64,000 bases of DNA from an uncultured Caldisericota bacterium (GTDB lineage: Bacteria; Caldisericota; Caldisericia; Cryosericales; Cryosericaceae), in NCBI GenBank assembly GCA_903871855.1, contig CAIQIK010000019.1, positions 62,001 through 126,000 of the forward strand, given 5' to 3'. The position numbers and the translations under genes were made by a program. Every line of letters starts with the position of its first letter. The stretch's first letter is position 1. The notes under the pieces are model-generated. The model saw only the letters and a program-made list of their open reading frames with translations, was not told the origin of the DNA and ran no database searches. Of this stretch, positions 58,075-64,000 are shown piece by piece.

Positions 58075-58825
58075 GGTATTCTACCTCCTTGGCGAGCTGC
58101 CGGTATGCCTCGGCACCAGCGGAAAGCGTGTCGTATTCCAGGATGGTCTTGCCATAGCTGGGCGCTTCACTCATACGTATGCTCCTAGGGATGACGGCGG
58201 TAAAGACGGTTTCTCCGAAATGCTTGAGGAGCTCATCCTTGACTTGTGTAGACAGGATGGTCCGTTTGTCGAACATGGTTACCAGGATCCCTACCAGGGC
58301 AAGATTCGGGTTCAGACGCTGCTTGACCAGACTGATCGTCCGCAGTAGGTGTGTCAGCCCTTCCAGTGCGTAGTACTCACTCTGGATGGGGACAAGGACT
58401 TCGTGTGCCGCTGTCAGCGTGTTGAGGGTTAGAAGCCCCAGCGACGGAGGACTGTCGATGATGACATAATCCCAGGACCCGTCCAGCGAAGCCAAGCAAC
58501 TTTGAAGGGCGTATTCGCGGCGGTCCATGCCGGCCAGTTCCAACTCGGCACCTGCCAGATTGATCGACGACGGGACCAGCGAGAGGTTGCGTTCGCGGGT
58601 GGGCTGGATTGCTTTCTCGATCGTGTCGCCGGACAGCAGGCACGTGTAGATGTTGGATGTGAGTTCTGCTGCATTTATCCCAAGGCCGGTGGTTGCATTG
58701 GCCTGTGGGTCGAAGTCGACAAGCAGGACGTGATGGTTGAGTTCGGCAAGCGATGCGGCGAGCGACAATGCGGTGGTCGTTTTGCCTACACCGCCTTTTT
58801 GATTGGCAATGGCAATGATTCTCAC
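58061..58825 (-). CDS. parA: ParA/Soj chromosome-partitioning ATPase
   Basis: The 254-residue protein has the deviant Walker A KGGVGKTTT, DFDPQANAT, the Walker B-like YVIIDSPPSLGLLTLN, and MFDKRTILSTQV in the later part, all standard for Soj-type ParA. It partners ParB in origin segregation near the origin. Its start overlaps the stop of rsmG, and it precedes parB with a 14-nt overlap. Confidence 0.97.
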   Translation of the reverse strand: MRIIAIANQKGGVGKTTTALSLAASLAELNHHVLLVDFDPQANATTGLGINAAELTSNIYTCLLSGDTIEKAIQPTRERNLSLVPSSINLAGAELELAGMDRREYALQSCLASLDGSWDYVIIDSPPSLGLLTLNTLTAAHEVLVPIQSEYYALEGLTHLLRTISLVKQRLNPNLALVGILVTMFDKRTILSTQVKDELLKHFGETVFTAVIPRSIRMSEAPSYGKTILEYDTLSAGAEAYRQLAKEVEYREQQ

Positions 58826-59571
58826 GAACCGTTCCTCCTGGACGACCGGCCGCTGAGGGTCGGGGTCACCTGCAGTATGACAAGCTTGGAATTGCGTTCA
58901 ACACCTGGCAGGGCATAATCGAGAACTGTGGCCGTACAATGGACGCGATGCAGTGTAGTCACGAACGGTGGGTCCTGCAGTTCGGCGAGATCGCGTTCTC
59001 CTTTCCATAGTACCAGCTTGCCGTTGCTCGCAAAGAGAGGGAGAGCATACTGAAGAGCTGTCGCGATATGCGCGACGCCACGGGCGGTAATCATATTGAA
59101 GGCTCGTTCGGGAAGAGCACTAGCATGGTCTTCGACCCGCCCGTGGACGACGCGTCCCCTGGGAATGGGCACACCGCCTATAAGACTCTCCAAGAAGCGG
59201 GCCTTCTTGCCAATCGATTCCGACATCGTTACCATTGTAGCTGGCCAGGCGAGCGCGAGGGGAACAGCCGGGAAGCCTCCCCCCGTCCCGATGTCGAGGA
59301 GCGAGTCTGGAGCATCGAGGCCAACAAGCAAAGGCGCAAGAGAGTCACGGATGTGCGTCGTCAGCAGGTGCCGGGGATCAGCATCAGACGTCAGGTTTAT
59401 GACCTCATTGGTCTCGGACAGCAGGATCAGAAATGATACCAGTCCTGCGCAGAACGTGTCGGTGCATATCGCAGGTCGCTTTCTGAGAGGCAGTGCGGTG
59501 GCGAATTCCTCCATTGACTCTCGTACAACAGAAAGAAGTTGTACCGAATCGAGCTTTCCGGTGCTATCCAT
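58822..59571 (-). CDS. rsmG: 16S rRNA (guanine527-N7)-methyltransferase RsmG
   Basis: RsmG (GidB) methylates G527 of 16S rRNA. The 249-residue protein has the family's SETNEVINLTS region, HIRDSLAPL, the SAM motif LLDIGTGGGFPAVPLALAWP and the RGVAHI segment, with VTMSESIGKKARFLESL between them. It is first in rsmG-parA-parB, the usual order near bacterial origins. A parS site lies just upstream at 59588. Confidence 0.95.
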   Translation of the reverse strand: MDSTGKLDSVQLLSVVRESMEEFATALPLRKRPAICTDTFCAGLVSFLILLSETNEVINLTSDADPRHLLTTHIRDSLAPLLVGLDAPDSLLDIGTGGGFPAVPLALAWPATMVTMSESIGKKARFLESLIGGVPIPRGRVVHGRVEDHASALPERAFNMITARGVAHIATALQYALPLFASNGKLVLWKGERDLAELQDPPFVTTLHRVHCTATVLDYALPGVERNSKLVILQVTPTLSGRSSRRNGS

Positions 59572-59587
59572 GCGACCCTCCGGTCAC

Positions 59588-59603
59588 TGTTCCACGTGAA
59601 ACA
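59588..59603. other. parS site
   Basis: tgttccacgtgaaaca matches the consensus TGTTTCACGTGAAACA at 15 of 16 positions. It lies between rsmG and the membrane-protein gene, inside the par region, the usual place for at least one parS. Confidence 0.85.
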
Positions 59604-59612
59604 ACTCGATGT

Positions 59613-60086
59613 TCAGAACCACTTCGCCAGGACGCCCTTGATGACTCCGACGGATACGAGAAAGATGATCGCGCACGCCCCAAGGACACCCGCTGAGATG
59701 CATGCGATGGCAAGGGGTTTCTTCATGCGTACGATCTCGGCGATGAGGCATCCGGTGTAGGCGCCGGTCCCCGGCAGCGGGATAGCCACGAACAGGGCGA
59801 GACCAACGTAAAGCCCGTATTTTGCCAGTGTAGGCTTGCTGCGTACGACGAGACGGGCGCGGTAGCGTTGAAACCATTTCGAGCGCGAGGCGAGTGCGAG
59901 GACTGGTTTTTCCAGCAGGTAGAACATCGGAGCGATGCACAGATTGGCAAGCGTTGCAACCAGCAGCGCCTCCCATACGGACATCTTGAGCACGCCGATG
60001 GCATACGGCAGTGCACCACGGACCTCGACGCCCGGGATGATGGTAATGAGGAAGATATGCAGGCTGTTTCGTACGAGTGTGAACAC
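59613..60086 (-). CDS. Small multidrug-export-type membrane protein
   Basis: The 157-residue protein has the Sm_multidrug_ex pattern: an N-terminal IPGVEVRGALPYAIGVLKM, a later LYVGLALFVAIPLPGTGAYTGCLIAEIVRM (read in parts) and a final hydrophobic helix. Four membrane segments are likely. I set the start at the GTG at 60086, because a TATACT sits 6 nt before it with no ribosome site; the longer ORF to 60170 runs through the promoter. The true role of the family (export or scaffold) is uncertain. Confidence 0.75.
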   Translation of the reverse strand: MFTLVRNSLHIFLITIIPGVEVRGALPYAIGVLKMSVWEALLVATLANLCIAPMFYLLEKPVLALASRSKWFQRYRARLVVRSKPTLAKYGLYVGLALFVAIPLPGTGAYTGCLIAEIVRMKKPLAIACISAGVLGACAIIFLVSVGVIKGVLAKWF

Positions 60087-60092
60087 CTTCCC

Positions 60093-60120
60093 AGTATACC
60101 GGAGGCCCCCGAGGATGCAA
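60093..60120 (-). promoter_or_regulatory. Probable leaderless promoter of the membrane protein gene
   Basis: On the minus strand TTGCAT (60115-60120), a 16-nt spacer and TATACT (60093-60098) are followed after 6 nt by the GTG at 60086. Confidence 0.55.
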
Positions 60121-60194
60121 CGCGGACATTGTAAATTGCCGCGCACGACACTACAATGATCATGCGTCATACGCCGTGGAACTGGAGGTCAAGC

Positions 60195-60815
60195 ATGCTT
60201 GAGGGGAAGTTCGGCAACTGCCAGGTGGACGAAGTCCTCCAGACGATTGCGCAGGGGAAGGGGACCGGCCGCCTCAATCTCGAAGGGACGTCGATCTTCG
60301 GCGGTCGCGTTCAGGCGACGTTCTATATCGAAGATTCACGAATGGTCCATGTCGAGATTGGTGCTGGTACGACATACAGCTCGCTTGTCGACTTGTTCAG
60401 CCTCCGGGAGGGGACTTTTTCCTTCGCGGGCGGTGAGAAGGCGAAAACCAGGGACCAGTCCGTGCCGGTTGCGGATATCGTCCTTCAGGTAACGGCCGCT
60501 CTCGACGAGTGGAATTCGATGCGCCAGCGACTCGGCTCCCTGGATACGATCTATGCCCTGCGGGCCGATGGTGCCACAAAGGACTTGACTCTTACCAGGG
60601 AACAGTGGCAAGTAATGGCAAGATTGGATGGCAAGACGTCGATGCGCGAGATTGCCAGGAAGACCGGCACGGGAGGTGTCACCGTGTCGAAGGCACTCTA
60701 CGGATTCATGGAAGCTGGGCTCGCCACTGAAGTGGAGGCTCCAGCCGTCCCTCAGGATGCGGAAGAGGAACAGTCACAACACCGTGGGTTCTTCAGTCTC
60801 TGGAGCCGGAAGTAG
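60195..60815 (+). CDS. DUF4388/PATAN-like protein
   Basis: The 206-residue protein begins with LEGKFGNCQVDEVLQTIAQGKGTGRLNLEG, then FYIEDSRMVHVEIG and YSSLVDLFSLREGTFSFAGGE, which fit the DUF4388 (PATAN) domain often linked to signalling proteins. The C-terminal 70 residues form a winged helix-like part (WQVMARLDGKTSMREIARKTGTGGVTVSKALYGFMEAGLAT, read in parts). The ATG at 60195 follows ctggaggt. It lies 9 nt before the IMPDH-like gene, so the two are probably an operon. Role unknown; a two-component or GTPase adaptor is plausible. Confidence 0.75.
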   Translation: MLEGKFGNCQVDEVLQTIAQGKGTGRLNLEGTSIFGGRVQATFYIEDSRMVHVEIGAGTTYSSLVDLFSLREGTFSFAGGEKAKTRDQSVPVADIVLQVTAALDEWNSMRQRLGSLDTIYALRADGATKDLTLTREQWQVMARLDGKTSMREIARKTGTGGVTVSKALYGFMEAGLATEVEAPAVPQDAEEEQSQHRGFFSLWSRK

Positions 60816-60824
60816 GAGTCTGAG

Positions 60825-61712
60825 ATGCCAGGACTTCGGGAAGGCCTGTTCTTTGACGACGTCATGCTTCTTCCCCGCCGAAGCGAGGTCGCTGCATCCG
60901 ATGTCAGCCTTGCGTCGAGGCTCTCAACCAACATCGTGCTGCGTTTGCCCTTCGTCACCTCGGCGCGCCAGCCTGCGGCCGACTATCGTCTGGCTTCAAC
61001 CGTCGCGCGCGCGGGCGGCATCGGTATTATCCCCCAGTTTGGGAGTGCTGCAGATCAGGAACACGAGGTGCGCAAGGTCAAGGAACTCATGTGCAAGGAT
61101 GACGAAGCGGCCTGCGACCTTAAGGGTCGCCTCGTGGTCGGCGCTCTTGTCGACCTCGAAAGAGAGGGCGCAGTGGAATGGATCGGTTCGCTTGCGGAAG
61201 TTTGGACGGATATCATCGTCGTAGATGTGCCGCATGCTGATCATCTTACGATCCTTCACCAGATCCAGGCGGTGAAAGCAGAGTATGACTGGCTGCCGCT
61301 CATGGTTGGCAACGTTCAGACGCGCGCCGGAGCCAAAGACGTTATCGATGCCGGCGCGGACATCATCGTCGTCGGCAGCGGGTCCAGTTCCTTTACAGAG
61401 GCAACAGAGCTGTCCGGCGTCGGCGTTCCCGAACTGTCCGCTCTCATTGAGGTCGAGGACGTCGCATCTCTCTACGGGAGACCGATTATCTGTAACATGG
61501 GCGTGCGCTCTCCTGCAAGCGTTGTAAAGGCTCTTGCTGCCGGGGCCGCAGCCGTCGTCCTCAACACCCTGACGGCAGACACTGCTTCCCAGATTCTGAC
61601 GCATGTTGCGACCCAGGTGCGCGAAAGTCTCAGCTATGTCGGGGCGCGCTCAATTGCGGAGTTGCGCGAGAAGGCTGAGTTCATTCGGATCCGTGCGCCG
61701 TACCCCGTCTGA
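60825..61712 (+). CDS. IMPDH-fold protein without CBS domains and without the catalytic cysteine
   Basis: The 295-residue protein keeps the IMPDH barrel pattern (FFDDVMLLPRRSEV, ARAGGIGIIPQ, MVGNVQTRAGAKDVIDAGADIIVVG and GVGVPELSAL), but has no CBS pair. The active-site loop, normally GPGSICTTR, here reads GSGSSSFTEAT, with Thr191 in the cysteine position. The Arg and Tyr flap region is also missing, since the protein ends soon after. It therefore cannot oxidise IMP by the known mechanism. A regulatory or substrate-binding role is inference. It follows the DUF4388 gene after 9 nt and ends at a strong terminator. Confidence 0.78.
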   Translation: MPGLREGLFFDDVMLLPRRSEVAASDVSLASRLSTNIVLRLPFVTSARQPAADYRLASTVARAGGIGIIPQFGSAADQEHEVRKVKELMCKDDEAACDLKGRLVVGALVDLEREGAVEWIGSLAEVWTDIIVVDVPHADHLTILHQIQAVKAEYDWLPLMVGNVQTRAGAKDVIDAGADIIVVGSGSSSFTEATELSGVGVPELSALIEVEDVASLYGRPIICNMGVRSPASVVKALAAGAAAVVLNTLTADTASQILTHVATQVRESLSYVGARSIAELREKAEFIRIRAPYPV

Positions 61713-61736
61713 CCCTGTCTGTCCTCGGAAACGCCA

Positions 61737-61766
61737 AACACCCTGGCTCATGAGCCAGGGTGTTTT
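61737..61766. terminator. Bidirectional terminator after the IMPDH-like gene
   Basis: A near-perfect palindrome (aaacaccctggctc with gagccagggtgttt) with terminal A and T runs lies between the convergent IMPDH-like and decarboxylase genes. Confidence 0.85.
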
Positions 61767-61798
61767 CATGAGAGGTGACGGATAGGCTCAGCGGCCGA

Positions 61799-63259
61799 TC
61801 AGCGCTCCTTGACGACCTGCAAATACTTGGCTGTCTTGTCGATGATTCCCTGCAGGTCGGCGCCGTGGTCGCGCATGAACACCATGTAGTCCACGCACTC
61901 GTGCGTCATCACTTCGCCGGGGACCGTGATCGGAATACCGGGTGGATAAGGGGTCACAAGCTCGGCAATGATGCGCCCCACGGAGTCTTCCATGCGAACA
62001 CGCTCCCTCTTGGCATAGTATGCCTCGAACGGGAAGAGGACCATCTCGGGAATATCGGGAATGGGTGGCGGAGGAGTGATGGCTGCGGTCTTACCATGGC
62101 GTTTGCGGGAGATATCGGTGAGTGCCCTGATGAGAGTCTCTACTGCTTCCTTGGGTGTCCCGATCGTAATGAATGCCAGGATGTTTTCGAGATCAGACAA
62201 CTCGATTTCGACGTTGTATTCTCTGTTGAGGATCTCTTCGACCTGAAATCCAGTCAGTCCAAGTCTCGACACATGGACAGTCAGCTTGGTGAGGTCGACA
62301 TCATAAACAGCGTCGGTGCGCGCGCGTTCCCTTCCTGGAGCGAAGAGTCCCTCGATGTTGTTGATGCGCCGGCGGGCATCTTCTGCGAGGTCGATCGCCC
62401 GCTGAAGCAGCTCGTGACCAATCGTCGCCATCTGCATACGTGCGACGTCGAGAGCTGTCATGAGAATGTACGAGGGAGACGAGCTCTCCAGCATTGTGAG
62501 CGTGGTTCGTACCAACTCTTTGTCCACGCGCCGTGAGCCCAGATGTAGCATGGAGGTCTGAGTAAGGCCGGCAAGTGTCTTATGCGTGCTCTGGACAATC
62601 ATATCGGCACCTGCATCGACAGCGCTCTTGGGCAGGTCCGGATGGAAATGGAAGTGTGACCCGTGAGCCTCGTCGACCAGGATGCGCCGGCCTGTGGCGT
62701 GCGCTTTCTGAATGTAGTAGTCGATGTCCGAGCTGATCCCGAAGTAGTTGGGATTAGTCACGAAGACGGTCTTGGCTTCTGGATGATCGCGGAGCACGCG
62801 CGCGAACGTTTTCTTGGATGGGAACGTCTGGAACTGCAGCAGGCGGTCTTCTTCGGCCTCGAGGTAGATGGGACGCAATTCGTTGAGGATGAGTGCTCCA
62901 TACATGGAGCGGTGGGAATTGCGCTGCACGATGACGCGGTCGTAGGGGTCGCACGTCGACAGGATCATGGCCTGGTTTCCGACCGTCGAACCGTTGACGA
63001 GGAAGAATGACTCGATAGCGCCGTAGGCTTCAGCAGCCAGCTCCTGTGCTTCCTTGACGACGCCGATGGGGTGATGAAGGTAGTCGAGTCCTTCGACCTC
63101 GGTCAGGTCGGAGAGGAACACATTCTCGCCCCAGAACTCCTTGAGGCGAGGATGAATGCCCTGACCCGCCATATGCCCCGGCATGTGGAGGCCGGCGCGA
63201 TGCTTGGCGATATACGACTGGACAGCGTCGAAAAACGGGGTGCGACTCTGATCTCTCAT
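61799..63259 (-). CDS. Orn/Lys/Arg decarboxylase family protein (PLP enzyme)
   Basis: The 486-residue protein is a fold-I decarboxylase: HMPGHMAGQGIHP near the start, FLVNGSTVGNQAMIL, HRSMYGALIL, DEAHGSHFHFHP with the PLP aspartate, and STHKTLAGLTQ with the PLP lysine. PGIPITVPGE lies near the C-terminus. It lacks the long N-terminal wing of inducible E. coli enzymes and resembles arginine/lysine decarboxylases of Gram-positive type. It probably supplies agmatine or cadaverine for polyamines, in line with mtnP at 50895. The ATG at 63259 is 7 nt after a TACACT box. Confidence 0.92.
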   Translation of the reverse strand: MRDQSRTPFFDAVQSYIAKHRAGLHMPGHMAGQGIHPRLKEFWGENVFLSDLTEVEGLDYLHHPIGVVKEAQELAAEAYGAIESFFLVNGSTVGNQAMILSTCDPYDRVIVQRNSHRSMYGALILNELRPIYLEAEEDRLLQFQTFPSKKTFARVLRDHPEAKTVFVTNPNYFGISSDIDYYIQKAHATGRRILVDEAHGSHFHFHPDLPKSAVDAGADMIVQSTHKTLAGLTQTSMLHLGSRRVDKELVRTTLTMLESSSPSYILMTALDVARMQMATIGHELLQRAIDLAEDARRRINNIEGLFAPGRERARTDAVYDVDLTKLTVHVSRLGLTGFQVEEILNREYNVEIELSDLENILAFITIGTPKEAVETLIRALTDISRKRHGKTAAITPPPPIPDIPEMVLFPFEAYYAKRERVRMEDSVGRIIAELVTPYPPGIPITVPGEVMTHECVDYMVFMRDHGADLQGIIDKTAKYLQVVKER

Positions 63260-63266
63260 GGAGAAG

Positions 63267-63294
63267 AGTGTACCGGCCGGACCCCTGCTGTCAA
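63267..63294 (-). promoter_or_regulatory. Probable leaderless promoter of the decarboxylase
   Basis: On the minus strand TTGACA (63289-63294), a 16-nt spacer and TACACT (63267-63272) are followed after 7 nt (63260-63266) by the ATG at 63259, with no Shine-Dalgarno sequence. Confidence 0.6.
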
Positions 63295-63475
63295 CGCGCG
63301 AGCATGAATCCTGGTGCTCGGCGCCAACCCCGGTCAAGCTTCGACAGGGTCACTCATGGTGAAGCTTGCAATTGCAGGGGGTGTGGTAAGATATGTCAAG
63401 TACTTCGTTTTGCGATAGTTCGCGCACTGCCAACACCCGCATCGAGGAATTGCAATTGCGCCGGAGGAAGAAGAC

Positions 63476-64000
63476 GTGATCAACAAAGTGACAGTCAGCG
63501 TTCCTGCAAGCACCGCCAACCTCGGACCAGGGTTCGACACGTTCGGGCTGGCCCTCGAAATGCGCAGTACATATACGGTCGAGGTACTCTCTCCAGGAAA
63601 GAAGCGGAGTGTCCACTTCGAAGGCATGGGCGCCGATGTCCTCAATGAAAAGGGTTTCAAGTTTGTCAGCGAGGTCATGGACTACTTCGAGCGTGCCGAA
63701 TCGGTGCATCTGCCACCCGTGAGCATCAACGTTCATACTGGCATTCCTCTGACGCGTGGTCTGGGATCCAGTGCCAGTGCTATTGTTGGGCTCCTGTCAT
63801 GCTTCGAGGTCATGATGAACACACAGTTCGATACCGGCAAAATCCTCAAGTACGCTATTGCCATCGAAGGGCACCCCGACAATGTCACTGCATCGCTGGT
63901 CGGTGGGTTTGTCATCGCTGCGAGTGACAAGAGCGAAGTGGCATACATGAAAGTCGTTCCCCAGAACATCAAGGTCGTCGTCACGGTCCCCTCCAGCTTC
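63476..64000 (+). CDS. thrB: Homoserine kinase, 3' end outside window
   Basis: The visible 175 residues (GTG start, ccggaggaag upstream) read VTVSVPASTANLGPGFDTFGLAL, LHTGIPL-like VHTGIPLTRGLGSSASAIVG and IEGHPDNVTASLVGGF, the GHMP-kinase motifs 1-2 of homoserine kinase. The enzyme phosphorylates homoserine on the way to threonine. The frame is open to the window end, so the C-terminal part is missing. A short palindrome GCAATTGC occurs twice upstream (within 63366-63375 and 63450-63459). The gene is divergent from the decarboxylase. Confidence 0.9.
   Translation, partial: MINKVTVSVPASTANLGPGFDTFGLALEMRSTYTVEVLSPGKKRSVHFEGMGADVLNEKGFKFVSEVMDYFERAESVHLPPVSINVHTGIPLTRGLGSSASAIVGLLSCFEVMMNTQFDTGKILKYAIAIEGHPDNVTASLVGGFVIAASDKSEVAYMKVVPQNIKVVVTVPSSF

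Overview
The window is bacterial and chromosomal, and it almost certainly spans or adjoins the replication origin. It carries dnaA-dnaN-recF plus a DUF721/DciA-like gene, a parA-parB-rsmG block with a parS site, the DNA polymerase III alpha gene, and many intergenic perfect DnaA boxes. Codon and base composition are moderately GC-rich by eye, except for one AT-rich gene at 4721-5197. I cannot name the phylum from sequence alone. A deep or uncultured lineage (Caldisericota/Cryosericota-like is only a guess) would fit the housekeeping gene order and the apparent leaderless starts.

Layout. 1-10.4 kb: accessory and metabolic genes (2H phosphoesterase, AraC regulator, rlmH, class II aldolase, Ntn asparaginase, M20 amidohydrolase-bioY-glycosyltransferase-NUDIX operon, nitroreductase, EEP phosphatase) with REP-like palindromes and a MITE-like element. 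10.4-19.7 kb: a patchwork of small genes (membrane protein, AbrB-ABC exporter operon, HD phosphohydrolase, GNAT, hydrolase, shortened acetyltransferase, TfoX-C), then tmRNA with a displaced copy of its 3' end that suggests an old integration. 20-23.6 kb: rimP-nusA-infB. 23.8-29.4 kb: a small defence island (SIR2-domain giant protein, BglII-type endonuclease, N4-type methyltransferase). 29.4-34.7 kb: dnaE with an upstream lipoprotein gene that carries a palindromic repeat array in frame, and a DUF2179 gene. 34.9-40.4 kb: a REP-transposase relative that has lost its HUH motif, an ECF sigma/anti-sigma/PspC envelope operon, and a GerMN protein. 40.6-45.5 kb: dnaA-dnaN-recF-DUF721-mgsA, with two origin candidates. 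46-52.6 kb: HtrA protease, MBL nuclease, surE, rhomboid, mtnP and small proteins, mostly on the minus strand. 52.7-57.1 kb: P-loop protein, double-REC HD-GYP regulator, thiamine-binding-like protein, and two adjacent radical SAM genes resembling the split lipoyl synthase LipS1/LipS2. 57.2-60.1 kb: parB-parA-rsmG-parS and a small membrane protein. 60.2-64 kb: DUF4388 protein, an IMPDH-fold protein without the catalytic cysteine, an Orn/Lys/Arg decarboxylase, and a homoserine kinase cut by the window end.

How it works together. Replication, segregation, tmRNA rescue, rRNA modification and translation initiation form the core. Around them sit mobile or selfish traces: REP palindromes, two 158-179 bp elements with shared terminal repeats, a palindrome family that has entered a coding region, a tmRNA att-like scar and an RM/SIR2 island. 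A recurrent -10 box placed 6-7 nt before the start codon in five genes suggests routine leaderless transcription. All function calls come from reading motifs, without database searches.
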